Part shown: positions 27,404 through 35,681 of the stretch, piece after piece
How the letters are laid out: every line of letters starts with the position of its first letter
How positions within the stretch are numbered: the first letter of the stretch is position 1
Origin: SAR202 cluster bacterium Io17-Chloro-G6
GTDB taxonomy: Bacteria; Chloroflexota; Dehalococcoidia; UBA3495
Length of the DNA stretch: 55,328 bases
Assembly (NCBI GenBank): GCA_002816585.1
Contig: MUCT01000025.1
Span: 1 to 55,328 of the forward strand
Direction: 5' to 3'
Program-made: the position numbers and the translations under genes
Notes under the pieces: generated by a model
What the model saw: only the letters and a program-made list of their open reading frames with translations
The model's database searches: none
What the model was told of the DNA's origin: nothing

Positions 27404-28360
27404 ATGGAACTTAGGGAATTAATCAGCTTTTACCACGTAGCCAGAGTTCGCAGTGTCTCCAAGGCGGCAAGAACCCTGGAACTGGGTCAACCCACCGTTA
27501 CAACCCACCTTCGTAAACTGGAAGATGAATTCGGCATCACCCTCTTTGACCGCATCAAACGTCCGATCCAATTGACCTCCGAAGGTGTGACTCTTCTTGA
27601 GTTGGTGACCCCGGTAGTCACGTCTGTAGATGCATTAAAGACCCAGATGGACTACTCCGAACGACGGGGATCATTCGTGGTCGGAGCCTATCCGGACCTG
27701 GTGACCCATCACCTGCCCAAAGGTATTCAAAGCTTCCGGCGGGATTACCCAGACGTCCGCATTCGGCTCCTCGCCCGGTCCTATAGCCCGTTGATTCAAT
27801 TAGTCCGTTCCGGTGAGATTGACCTGGCGTTTTGTTCCTCACCCCCGGCTGACGATTCAACGCTGGAATTCAAAGAACTGTTCACCTACAACACCGTTCT
27901 ATTGACTCCACCGGGGCACGAACTTTTACAAACCCGGATGATCAAACTCGAGGATGTCGCCTCTTGGCCGCTAATCCTTACGGCTCCTGATAGCCTGCTG
28001 CGCCAACGTGTGGAGCAGGCCTTCAAAGCCCGTGGGCTGGTGGCTGATGTGGTACTGGCTTTGGACGACACCGAGTCCATGAAACGCTACGTCGAGATCG
28101 GGATGGGCATCGCAGTCGGAAACGACTTTACCCTGCACCCCGACGATCATGACCGGTTCGGCGTTATCAGTCTCAGTCACCTGTTCCCCAGTTCAGTTAT
28201 CGGCGTCTGCACGCTGAAAGGAAAGTTCGCGGGCCAAGCAGTTCGGAACTTCGTCGAGATGATGTCCAACCAGATTCGGGGATTTCACGCAGATCTCTGG
28301 CCGGTAGCAGAAAACCAGTCGAAGCCTGGGCTTGCCGAAGTGGGCGCCAAGGACGACTAA
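27404..28360 (+). CDS. LysR-family transcriptional regulator
   Basis: 318 residues. Winged helix-turn-helix at the N-terminus (ELISFYHVARVRSVSKAARTLELGQPTVTTHLRKLEDEFGITLFDR, about 3-50) and a substrate-binding domain of periplasmic-protein fold (about 90-300; FVVGAYPDLVTHHLPKGIQSFRRDYPDVRIRL). Start ATG in TTGCATGGAACTTAG; 15 upstream codons are open. Divergent from the ferredoxin gene, so that gene or itself is a plausible target. Effector unknown, though the style is close to CysB/Cbl. Confidence 0.87.
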   Translation: MELRELISFYHVARVRSVSKAARTLELGQPTVTTHLRKLEDEFGITLFDRIKRPIQLTSEGVTLLELVTPVVTSVDALKTQMDYSERRGSFVVGAYPDLVTHHLPKGIQSFRRDYPDVRIRLLARSYSPLIQLVRSGEIDLAFCSSPPADDSTLEFKELFTYNTVLLTPPGHELLQTRMIKLEDVASWPLILTAPDSLLRQRVEQAFKARGLVADVVLALDDTESMKRYVEIGMGIAVGNDFTLHPDDHDRFGVISLSHLFPSSVIGVCTLKGKFAGQAVRNFVEMMSNQIRGFHADLWPVAENQSKPGLAEVGAKDD

Positions 28361-28364
28361 CGCG

Positions 28365-28574
28365 CTAGACTCCATCCTCTGATAGGCTGGCTGGAGGCAT
28401 TACCTGCTTCAGTCGCCGCGCCAACTGCGGCCGGGCCAACAGCACGTATCGTCCGCATTCCTGGCAGGTCATCCCAATGTCTGCTCCGAGCCTGGTAACA
28501 GTCCAAAGCGACCCACCGCAAGGGTGTGGTTTCTTCATCCGAAGGACGTCACCGATATTTAGGTCTAAGGCCAT
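28365..28574 (-). CDS. DUF951 protein
   Basis: 69 residues. GDVLRMKKPHPCGGSLWTVTRLGADIGMTCQECGRYVLLARPQL matches DUF951 with its zinc-ribbon-like Cys positions (CGG, CQEC). Found widely in Firmicutes and Chloroflexota; function unknown. Its start overlaps the end of pyrF by ten bases, so the two are probably cotranslated. It converges with lysR, four bases apart. Confidence 0.85.
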   Translation of the reverse strand: MALDLNIGDVLRMKKPHPCGGSLWTVTRLGADIGMTCQECGRYVLLARPQLARRLKQVMPPASLSEDGV

Positions 28575-29401
28575 CCATTTCCTTCGGCTTCTAGCACCTG
28601 GTTGATGCTCACCCTCAGTTTTTCTGCTTCGCGGGCGGCCGCTTGGGGAAAATCGGTCCCGCGGGAAGCGTAGATGATCCCCCGGGAAGAGTTGATCAAT
28701 GCCGCCCGGCCCCTGCCGTCGACCCCCAGCCGTACGGCCGCCTCCAGGTCGCCGCCTTGAGCGCCAACCCCTGGAATCAGGAATGGCATGGCAGGACAGG
28801 CGGCCCGAATCTCACGCAATTGTTCAGGTACCGTTGCTCCCACCACCAATCCCAGGTTCCCCTTGGTGTCCCATTCCTGGCAAGCCAGCGCCACGCTCTG
28901 GTAGATGGGCACGTTCCCGCCTTCGGCTACTATCTGCATGTCCTGGAAATCGGCCGAGCCCGGATTTGACCCCCGGCACCAGACAAATACTCCCTTTGAC
29001 TCGTCTTCCAGGAACGGCGCCACGGTATCCCGGCCACCCCAAGCGTTGACAGTAACGGCGTCGAATCCCCATACATCGAACAATGCTTTGGCATATGCCT
29101 GACCGGAAGGGCCGATGTCGCCCCGTTTGGCGTCGCCGATAACCATCACTTCCGGCGCGGCCCTCCGGATATGGGCAATCGTTTTCTCCAGATCCTGCAA
29201 ACCCGGCAGGCCCAACGCTTCGTAGAAGGCGAGGTTGGGTTTGTAAGCACAGACCAGGCTGGCGGTGGCATCCACGAGGGCGCGGTTGAACTCGAAAACG
29301 CTGGACACAGGCATCCTGGCCGGGTCCGGGTCCAAGCCCACACAGACGAGGCTCTTGGCCGCCTCAGAAGCCCGTTCCAACCGTTCGGCGAAGGTACTCA
29401 T
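28565..29401 (-). CDS. pyrF: Orotidine 5'-phosphate decarboxylase (type 2)
   Basis: 278 residues. Final step of UMP synthesis. VCVGLDPDPARMP, the catalytic VIGDAKRGDIGPSGQAYAKALF with the D-x-K-x2-D array, and FLIPGVGAQGGDLEAAV are type 2 PyrF signatures, as is the length. Start is MSTFAERL; open frame continues 24 codons upstream. It is separated from the pyr operon and on the other strand, and I see no PyrR site before it. Confidence 0.93.
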   Translation of the reverse strand: MSTFAERLERASEAAKSLVCVGLDPDPARMPVSSVFEFNRALVDATASLVCAYKPNLAFYEALGLPGLQDLEKTIAHIRRAAPEVMVIGDAKRGDIGPSGQAYAKALFDVWGFDAVTVNAWGGRDTVAPFLEDESKGVFVWCRGSNPGSADFQDMQIVAEGGNVPIYQSVALACQEWDTKGNLGLVVGATVPEQLREIRAACPAMPFLIPGVGAQGGDLEAAVRLGVDGRGRAALINSSRGIIYASRGTDFPQAAAREAEKLRVSINQVLEAEGNGWP

Positions 29402-29572
29402 CGATGTCCCCATTCCCCACAATCCTTGAAACTTGGCGCAGTCGTCAAGTGTAAAAAGTATACACGAACACACGCCCGGCCCTGCCGATACCCTACCTTG
29501 CGACGCACTCTAATATTGCTAGGGCACAATCCCGGTTGTTACGATAGTCGGACCGGATGCGGGAGGGCGACA

Positions 29573-30286
29573 TTGGACCTTGGCGTTGATCTGGTTGAGG
29601 GAATATTCCTGGAGCGGGTGAACCGCTTCCTGGCCATGGTCAAGGTAGACGGGCGGGAAGTGGGTGTGCACGTCGCCAACTCCGGCCGCATGAAAGAGCT
29701 GTTCATCCCCGGTTGCCGGGTGTTGGTCCGCCCCGTGACCAGCGAACAACGCAAGACCAAGTTCGACCTGGCTTTGGTGGACATGGGCGATAATTTGGCG
29801 TCTGCTGACGCGCGGATGCCCAACCCGCTGATTGCCGAGGGTGTGGCCAGCGGTCATCTGCCACAATTTGGCGGTTACCCCGAGATACACCGGGAGGTTA
29901 CATTTGGCGACAGCCGCCTGGACCTGATGCTGGATGGGCCACTGGGCAGATGCTACATTGAAGCCAAGTCTGTGACCCTGGTGGTGGACGAAGTGGGCCT
30001 GTTTCCGGATTCTCCCACAATCCGGGGAGCCAAACACCTCCGTACCCTGGAGACCGTGCTTGAGGCGGGCCACCGGGCTGCGGTGATTTTTGTGGTTCAA
30101 CGACCCGACGCCACTTCCTTCGCCACGAACGACCCAGCTGACCCGGCGCTGGCCGAGGCATTCCAGTCTGCTCTGGCCTTGGGCGTTGAAGCCTACGCCT
30201 ACAACTGCCTGGTAACCGAGACGGTGCTCCGGCTGGACCAAACTCTTCCCATCCGCCCCTATGCCCATGGCGCAAGAAATGGCTGA
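29573..30286 (+). CDS. sfsA: SfsA (sugar fermentation stimulation protein, nuclease-like)
   Basis: 237 residues. FLERVNRFLAMVKVDGREVGVHVANSGRMKELFIPG, FGDSRLDLML and CYIEAKSVTLV...FPDSPTIRGAKHLRTL are SfsA signatures; the E-x-K in IEAKS belongs to a PD-(D/E)xK nuclease-like core. TTG start decided by GGGAGGG five bases upstream, which gives the standard SfsA length. The exact cellular role of the family is unsettled. Confidence 0.9.
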   Translation: MDLGVDLVEGIFLERVNRFLAMVKVDGREVGVHVANSGRMKELFIPGCRVLVRPVTSEQRKTKFDLALVDMGDNLASADARMPNPLIAEGVASGHLPQFGGYPEIHREVTFGDSRLDLMLDGPLGRCYIEAKSVTLVVDEVGLFPDSPTIRGAKHLRTLETVLEAGHRAAVIFVVQRPDATSFATNDPADPALAEAFQSALALGVEAYAYNCLVTETVLRLDQTLPIRPYAHGARNG

Positions 30287-30965
30287 AGACACTTTAATGG
30301 CCAGCCGGCTTATGGACGTATACCACCGTTTGTACGCTGCCTATGGCCCCCAGCATTGGTGGCCCGGCGACAGTCCCTTTGAGGTTGTCGCTGGGGCCAT
30401 CTTGACCCAGTCGGCGGCTTGGACCAATGTGGAGACAGCTCTGGCCAGCATGCGTGCCTCGGGCTGCTGGTCCTGGGAAGCCGTGGACCAGATTCCGGAA
30501 TCCAATCTGGCCCAGTTGGTGCACTCCTCCGGGTATTTCAACGCCAAAGCCCGGAAATTAAAGGCCTTTGCCGCTCACGTGGCCATCAACTACCAGGGAA
30601 ACCTGGACCGGTTTTTTTCCAAACCGGCGGCTCCTTTGCGCGAGGAGTTACTGTCCATCCACGGCATCGGCGATGAGACCGCCGACGACATCATGGTCTA
30701 CGCCGCGAACAAGCCCTCGTTTGTGATCGACACCTACACCCGGCGGATCATGGACCGCTTGGGCATGACGCCTGACGGCGCCCGACCCAAGTACGGGGAT
30801 TATCAGGCCGTCTTTCACGATAATCTGCCCCCCAATGTTCAGTTGTTCAATGAATTTCATGCACTGTGGGACCGCCACGCCAAAGAGTCCTGCGCCAAAA
30901 CTCCCCGCTGCGAAGGTTGTTGCCTTCTGGACGTCTGCGCCACCGGACAGTCCCAGGACCGATAG
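30261..30965 (+). CDS. Endonuclease III-related DNA glycosylase (HhH-GPD, Fe-S)
   Basis: 234 residues. Base excision repair enzyme of the HhH-GPD superfamily. LLSIHGIGDETADDIMVYAANKPSFVIDTYTRRIM contains the helix-hairpin-helix and the catalytic Asp157. The Lys that gives endonuclease III its lyase step is Glu139 here (GDETA for GRKTA), so a monofunctional glycosylase, like MagIII 3-methyladenine glycosylases, is likely. Four cysteines at the C-terminus (C-x5-C-x2-C-x5-C) would hold a [4Fe-4S] cluster. Start overlaps sfsA; later ATGs at 30279 and 30297 are possible. Confidence 0.87.
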   Translation: MPMAQEMAEDTLMASRLMDVYHRLYAAYGPQHWWPGDSPFEVVAGAILTQSAAWTNVETALASMRASGCWSWEAVDQIPESNLAQLVHSSGYFNAKARKLKAFAAHVAINYQGNLDRFFSKPAAPLREELLSIHGIGDETADDIMVYAANKPSFVIDTYTRRIMDRLGMTPDGARPKYGDYQAVFHDNLPPNVQLFNEFHALWDRHAKESCAKTPRCEGCCLLDVCATGQSQDR

Positions 30966-31003
30966 CTGACGGCTAAAAGCCAAATTGACGCCCGCCACGC
31001 CCG
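30966..31003. repeat. Dispersed intergenic repeat, copy A
   Basis: ctgacggctaaaagcc then aaattgacgcccgccacgccc (30982-31002). The 21-base core recurs at 32566-32586 with one mismatch, and both copies are preceded by gctaaaagc/gctgacagct text. Confidence 0.75.
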
Positions 31004-31090
31004 CTGGTCATTCCTTGGCTGCTTCCTTCTCCAAAGGCTCCGGCGCCCTCTTGATGACGACAGCAACCGTTGAGGTTCTGTTCACCCTGG

Positions 31091-31339
31091 TCAACTTTGG
31101 TTCATATCATTGGATCTATCGCGGGTTTGGGTTTTGGAACAACGCTCACAAATACCGTGTTCCTCTGTAGAGAAGAAACCATCGGTATGCCACTTTCGTA
31201 CCTTGTGTTTGACTCTGCGGGTTCGCGCGCGACAATTCCGACAGATGCGCGTCCGCATACACTGACCGTCGCTACGGTAGACCCAGTCGCCATGGTGCAA
31301 CCCGACTTTGCACGCTATATCCAAAATCTGCTTTAACAC
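31091..31339 (-). CDS. Small zinc-ribbon-like protein
   Basis: 82 residues from GTG, with AGGAG six bases upstream. Cys pairs at CMRTRICRNC and GICERC, with a conserved-looking WHTDGFFS between them, suggest one zinc-binding ribbon; basic overall. No named family recognised. It is surrounded by non-coding sequence and a pseudogene, so it may itself be a survivor of a degraded region. Confidence 0.5.
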   Translation of the reverse strand: MLKQILDIACKVGLHHGDWVYRSDGQCMRTRICRNCRARTRRVKHKVRKWHTDGFFSTEEHGICERCSKTQTRDRSNDMNQS

Positions 31340-32030
31340 CGGAACTCCTACAGTTGCCCTAGTGGGAGTGTCTGAGGGAAGAGTTGATCGGCTTCTGTTG
31401 ATCGGCTTCTATGGAGCAGTGACCTTCGACGACTTTAGCATGGCCGTAAACACGACTGTTATGGCGATTGTTATAAGAAGCCGTTTCACCTGCCTCCGTT
31501 TTTCTTCCCTATACTTCGGTTGTATTGACTCCAACACAAGTAACGCTCGCACCCAATAATATCCCAGTCAAACCGGATCGGCTGTGACGGGAAATGGGGT
31601 AGTCCCAACGGAAAATTGCGGAACATGTTGGGCTTCATAATCAGCGGTTTCGGATTGGCTAATTACCGGTCATTCCCCGACTGTTAATAACGGTCACAAC
31701 GGCCATATGACCGCCAACGGCAACACTGCGTTGAGCACCAATCGGACCTATCATGGATGCCGCCGCTGGCAAGAACCGGCTGCCACATGAGTCCTTGAAC
31801 CTCCCAGAGTTAATCCGTACCCGATAAATCTCAAAGGAAAGTCTATCGGCGATATTTCCTAGGATTCTTATAGTAAATTCGGTTGTGTTCTATTTGATAT
31901 GGCGATTATGAGGATTACTACAGGTGGCCACTTTAGCAGTAGTGCCTCGCCACGTTTCGCGAGCATGAGGCCGATAGCCATAGCCGCAACGACATTCAGT
32001 ATCAGGTTTGGTTCCAGGCCCATGAGAACG
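31340..32030. other. Gene-poor stretch
   Basis: No supportable gene in about 690 bases. It holds a perfect 14-bp tandem duplication at 31383-31410. Short open frames here lack ribosome binding sites and recognisable content. Confidence 0.5.
31383..31410. repeat. Perfect 14-bp tandem duplication
   Basis: gttgatcggcttct is present twice without gap (31383-31396, 31397-31410). Confidence 0.9.
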
Positions 32031-32252
32031 ATGCGGGACCGCGGCGACCGGGTGAAGATTATGAGCGGCAAGTACACCGGCCACACCGGGACGGTGGAGA
32101 GCAATGTGTAACCAAGGACGGTGGACTACCCGAACGAGTTTGTCACCGGCCACCAAGTGGTGCGGGACGCTGAGGTGCCCGTGACGGTCAGTTACGACCG
32201 ATTACAGCGGCTGAGGCGGCATGGACGGACGCTAAGCCGGCTTCCAAACTAG
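32031..32252 (+). pseudogene. KOW-motif protein, interrupted by a stop
   Basis: Reads MRDRGDRVKIMSGKYTGHTG, a good KOW motif (GDxVxIxSGKYxGxxGxV), then VESNV, an in-frame TAA, and continues PRTVDYPNEFVTGHQVVRDAEVPVTVSYDRLQ to a TAG. A partial second copy at 34637-34723 has tyrosine codon TAC where this one has TAA, and CAA for CCA, so the stop is a mutation, not the natural end. KOW motifs bind RNA or ribosomal/transcription partners. Probably dead. Confidence 0.6.
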
Positions 32253-32636
32253 GCGGCCTGGGGAACGACGATCAATGGGCCGCTTGCGGACTGACCAAAC
32301 AGTCTTGCTCGTGGCTTTTTTTCTTTCGGTGCTGGCCTGGACTCGCCGACCGATTCGTTTGGCGTTGTCGTCGTAATTCATGATGCCCTTGAAATTCTTC
32401 AGATGGTCTTATTCTGATAGCAATCGCCGGTGACCAAAAGTTAGCACCTCGATGCAACATCGCTGTTGGTAAACTCGCTCAAACCGGGTTCCGGAGGCGA
32501 GAGACTGGCGCCCTTCCAAACGTTCGCGCCACAGGCCAGCCGCTGTTAGCTAAAAGCTGACAGCTAAATTGACGCCTGCCACGCCCACGGTTATGATGCC
32601 CCAGATACGCTACACGCCCAGCAAACGGAGGCCCCA
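32253..32636. other. Intergenic stretch
   Basis: No gene recognised in 384 bases. It contains copy B of the dispersed repeat near its right end. Confidence 0.5.
32549..32587. repeat. Dispersed intergenic repeat, copy B
   Basis: gctaaaagctgacagct followed by aaattgacgcctgccacgccc (32566-32586), 20 of 21 bases identical to 30982-31002. The two copies bracket the gene-poor 1.6 kb region. Confidence 0.75.
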
Positions 32637-32987
32637 ATGCAAGTGGTCCGCATCTACACCGGAGACGACGGCGAGTCCCATTTTGAAGAAATCGATCTGC
32701 CTTACGAAAAGGTAGCCGCGGCGGAACGGACGGCAGTCGAGAACGCCGAGAACATCCATTTCCGCCGCTACCAGCCGGGGAATTTCGTCGATTGGCATCC
32801 GGCGCCGCGCCGCCAATACGTGATTACCCTGGAAGGCCAAGTTGAAGTTGGTCTGGGCGACGGAACCAAGCGGGTATTCGGCGCCGGGGACGTGCTGTTG
32901 GCCGATGACCTGACCGGCCGGGGGCATACGACCGCCGTCTACGGCGACAAGGTCCGGGTCTCCGTAGCCATTCCCCTGGTCGATTAG
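32637..32987 (+). CDS. Cupin-domain protein
   Basis: 116 residues, one small beta-barrel cupin. The core FVDWHPAPRRQYVITLEGQVEVGLGDGTKRVFGAGDVLLADDLTGRGHTT holds the two cupin motifs, with His residues in both that could bind metal. Role unknown; single-domain cupins include small-molecule isomerases and sensors. An alpha/beta-hydrolase gene follows 46 bases later and may share a transcript. AACGGAGG precedes the ATG. Confidence 0.82.
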   Translation: MQVVRIYTGDDGESHFEEIDLPYEKVAAAERTAVENAENIHFRRYQPGNFVDWHPAPRRQYVITLEGQVEVGLGDGTKRVFGAGDVLLADDLTGRGHTTAVYGDKVRVSVAIPLVD

Positions 32988-33033
32988 GGCGCGACGATAG
33001 GCTCCGGGCACAGCAGATAGGAGGAGAAGAATC

Positions 33034-33843
33034 ATGCCATTCGCCAAAATAGACGACACCCTGGATATGTACTACGAAGACGATGACTTCTCCGACCCGT
33101 GGCGTCAGCCAGAGACGGTCGTGCTCCACCACGGAAATTCCAAGAACACCAAGCTATGGTATGCCTGGGTCCCGTTGCTGGCCCGGCAGTACCGGGTGGT
33201 GCGGCTGGACGCCCGCGGCTTCGGCCGGTCGAATGTCCCGCCAGAGGGTTACGACTGGTCGCTGAGCAACTTTGGCACGGACCTGCTGCGGCTGCTGGAC
33301 CTGCTGGAGTTGGACAAGGTGCACCTCATTGGCGAGACCGTCGGCGGCACAATCTCCGTGCAGTTCGCCTACGACCACCCGGAGCGGCTGCACACACTCA
33401 CCACCTGCACCTCGCCCTTTAAGTTCGTTGGGGTAGACACCTACAAAGAGTCCCACAGGATGGTCAGCGAAGAGGGCGTGGCGGCCTGGGTGCGGAAAAC
33501 CGCTGACCGGAGACTGGAGCCGGGAAAATCGGACGCGGCCCATCATCAGTGGTACATCGAGCAGATGTCGCAAACTTCGAAGAGGGTTGTGCTGGAGACC
33601 CTAGCCTACCTGGCCACTCAGGACCTGACGGACATCCTGCCCCAGATCAAGACGCCGGCCCTGGTGTTGGCCTCGGAACAGAACGCCAAGGACAACCCAG
33701 ACCGCACCACTCTCTTCGCCGAGAAGCTGGCCAACGGGCGCTTGGTGGCGATACCAGGCACCAGCGGCTACGTTCAGCACTCAGCCCCAGAAGAGTGCGT
33801 CCTAGCCTGGCGTCAGTTCCTGGGCGAGATTAGCGGCGGCTGA
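33034..33843 (+). CDS. Alpha/beta-hydrolase-fold protein, altered catalytic triad
   Basis: 269 residues. Oxyanion region LHHGNSKNTKLW, RLDARGFGRS, nucleophile elbow LIGETVGGTISVQFAYDHPERL, and C-terminal TSGYVQHSAPEE. The elbow normally reads GxSxG; here the position is Thr102 (GETVG), and the catalytic His of the usual GH...P block aligns with Gly245. Overall shape is like enol-lactonases and haloperoxidases. Either the chemistry differs or the protein is a non-enzymatic paralogue. AGGAGAAG before the ATG. Confidence 0.82.
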   Translation: MPFAKIDDTLDMYYEDDDFSDPWRQPETVVLHHGNSKNTKLWYAWVPLLARQYRVVRLDARGFGRSNVPPEGYDWSLSNFGTDLLRLLDLLELDKVHLIGETVGGTISVQFAYDHPERLHTLTTCTSPFKFVGVDTYKESHRMVSEEGVAAWVRKTADRRLEPGKSDAAHHQWYIEQMSQTSKRVVLETLAYLATQDLTDILPQIKTPALVLASEQNAKDNPDRTTLFAEKLANGRLVAIPGTSGYVQHSAPEECVLAWRQFLGEISGG

Positions 33844-34083
33844 GGTCCGGTCTTCTCTCCGGCCTCACCGGAAGGTCCCGGCGATGGCCATCCCGAGTCC
33901 AGGCCGTAGCCAGAGAGGCCCCTGCTGTGTCCAAGGGTGTATGGGACCGGCTTGTCTCTATCCAATCTTTCGCGCCCGGACGACGCTCTCTCCATTAGGG
34001 AGCAAATCGCGTTCAAACCCTTTAGGGCCCGCAACCTTGTTCAACGGTTTCACCCTTCGGCAAAGCCTGCGTGTATGAGCTCA

Positions 34084-34536
34084 TCAAGCCGTTAAGGTAG
34101 GGGCAGGCGTAGTGCCGAGGCCTAGTTGTTCGACGAAGTCGAATCGATCCCATACAGCGGAAGTCTCAACGATTTTGCGGTCCGCCAACCGATAAAGGAA
34201 GAATTCCAATACTCCCATGTGCTCGCCAGTTGGTGCCCATGGGCCAAGCCCGCCGAATTCAAAGACTCCCGTGTGCGTGCCGCTGAATAACACTTGCGCA
34301 GCCACGTAATCATCTTCTGCCACTAACGAGAGCACAACGTCTTTGTAGTCCGGGAATGCAGCGCGCCAGCGCACTATGATTTCCTTTTGACCTTCGTGCG
34401 TACCGGGCTGAGGACCACGCCGCGTTTTGCGGATGTACTCGCTTGCGAATATCTCTTCGACGACGCCGAGGTCGCCCTTGTTCCGAGCCTCTTCGAAGTA
34501 CCGCCTAACAACCGCCTTATTCTCTTCAGTTGACAT
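34084..34536 (-). CDS. SnoaL-like ester cyclase family protein
   Basis: 150 residues, cystatin-like alpha+beta barrel. NKAVVRRYFEEARNKGDLGVVEEIFASEYIRKT at the start and GTHEGQKEIIVRWRAAFPDYKDVVLSLVAEDDYVA with FSGTHTG are typical. Family members are polyketide cyclases or uncharacterised. A good AAGGAGAGGG lies before the ATG. A second family member, with a lipobox, is at 50.9 kb. Confidence 0.82.
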   Translation of the reverse strand: MSTEENKAVVRRYFEEARNKGDLGVVEEIFASEYIRKTRRGPQPGTHEGQKEIIVRWRAAFPDYKDVVLSLVAEDDYVAAQVLFSGTHTGVFEFGGLGPWAPTGEHMGVLEFFLYRLADRKIVETSAVWDRFDFVEQLGLGTTPAPTLTA

Positions 34537-34636
34537 GTCCCTCTCCTTATCGATTTGATAAGCGCCGCGGATTACCGCGAACTGTAAGACGGTATCCCTG
34601 AGGCGTCAACCAAAATTCGAGAGCTCAGCGGGCGAA

Positions 34637-34723
34637 GTGTACCAAAGGACCGTTGACTACCCAGATGAGTGCGCCCCCGGCCATCACATCATGCTTGATA
34701 TTGAGGTGCTAATGACGGTGTGA
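34637..34723 (+). pseudogene. Fragment of a KOW-type gene, second copy
   Basis: The frame VYQRTVDYPDECAPGHHIML then DIEVLMTV-stop is recognisably the second half of the sequence at 32100-32200 (PRTVDYPNEFVTGHQVV...AEVPVTV). The KOW half is missing. Located in the gap between the SnoaL-like gene and the SDR. Confidence 0.55.
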
Positions 34724-34735
34724 TAAGAAAACCCT

Positions 34736-35512
34736 CTAAAACAGCGACCGCGACTGGCCGCCGTCCACGTTCAGGCAGGTTCCGGTGATCAGGTTGGCGT
34801 TCTCTGAGGCCAGGAAGGCCACGGTGTCGCCGATGGGCTCGGGCCAGCCGAACTTGCCGGCCGGCAGGTTCCGGTCAATGAATTCCGTCACCTGCTCCGG
34901 GGTGCTGCTCTGCTGGAACCGGTCCCAAGTGCTGCCGGGGAAGTCGATTGATCCAGGAGCGATGCAGTTGACCAGCACATTCTCCTTCATTAGATTTAGC
35001 GCCAGGTGTTTGGAGAAGGCGATCAAAGCTGCCTTGCCGGTCATGTAATCGATGGAGCCGCCGTACTCCCGCCCGTAGATGGAAGAGATGTTGATGATCC
35101 GCCCCCAATGTTGCTCCCTCATGTGAGGCAGCACCAGGGCGATCAACTCAACCGGGCTCATCAGGTTGAATTCAACCCCTTCGCGGAAAGTCTCCACTCC
35201 GGTCTCTTGGAAGTCTGCGACACCCTTGCGTCCGCCGGCGTTGTTCACCAGGATGTCGGCTGGGCCCAGGGTCCTGACGGTCTGGTCGTGGAACTTAACC
35301 AGGTCTTCCTTTTTCATGACATCGGCCTGAACGGACAAGACCTCATATCCCTTGGCCTTGAACTCGGCGGCCGTTTCGTCCAGGTTCTCCTGGCCCCGGG
35401 CGCAGATCGAAACCTTGCAACCCTCTCTGGCCAGGGAGTCCGCCGCCTGTTTTCCCAACCCGTGACTGCCACCGGTGATCATTGCGACTTTGCCTTGCAA
35501 TGCCAGGTCCAT
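34736..35512 (-). CDS. SDR-family oxidoreductase
   Basis: 258-residue classical SDR. Cofactor motif TGGSHGLG at 13-20, NNAG, Ser143/144, Tyr156-x3-Lys160, and a C-terminal TGTCLNVDGGQ. ACAGGAGG before the ATG decides the start; 50 codons of open frame upstream are discarded. Substrate unknown. It is divergent from the CoA-transferase gene, suggesting a shared promoter region and a link to acyl-CoA metabolism. Confidence 0.88.
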   Translation of the reverse strand: MDLALQGKVAMITGGSHGLGKQAADSLAREGCKVSICARGQENLDETAAEFKAKGYEVLSVQADVMKKEDLVKFHDQTVRTLGPADILVNNAGGRKGVADFQETGVETFREGVEFNLMSPVELIALVLPHMREQHWGRIINISSIYGREYGGSIDYMTGKAALIAFSKHLALNLMKENVLVNCIAPGSIDFPGSTWDRFQQSSTPEQVTEFIDRNLPAGKFGWPEPIGDTVAFLASENANLITGTCLNVDGGQSRSLF

Positions 35513-35681
35513 TGCCGCCTCCTGTACTTGCAGCGATTTTATCTTTGTTGACGCCCAATCATTGCCACCCGCAAACGGGGCACAGGGATTATAGATGCAG
35601 TTGGCCCCGGGTGCATATTCTGGTGGCTGTTCAGTGGCCGGGCTAGCGTTATAATTGGGCACACGTCATCGAGGGGGAAAA

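Noticed and set aside
31868..32104. Minus-strand frame with hydrophobic segments opposite the KOW remnant
   Set aside because: No ribosome binding site; better explained as antisense of the KOW-type sequence.
33841..33867. Hairpin tgaggtccgg...ccggcctca at the hydrolase stop codon
   Set aside because: Stem is imperfect and no T-run follows; not convincing as a terminator.
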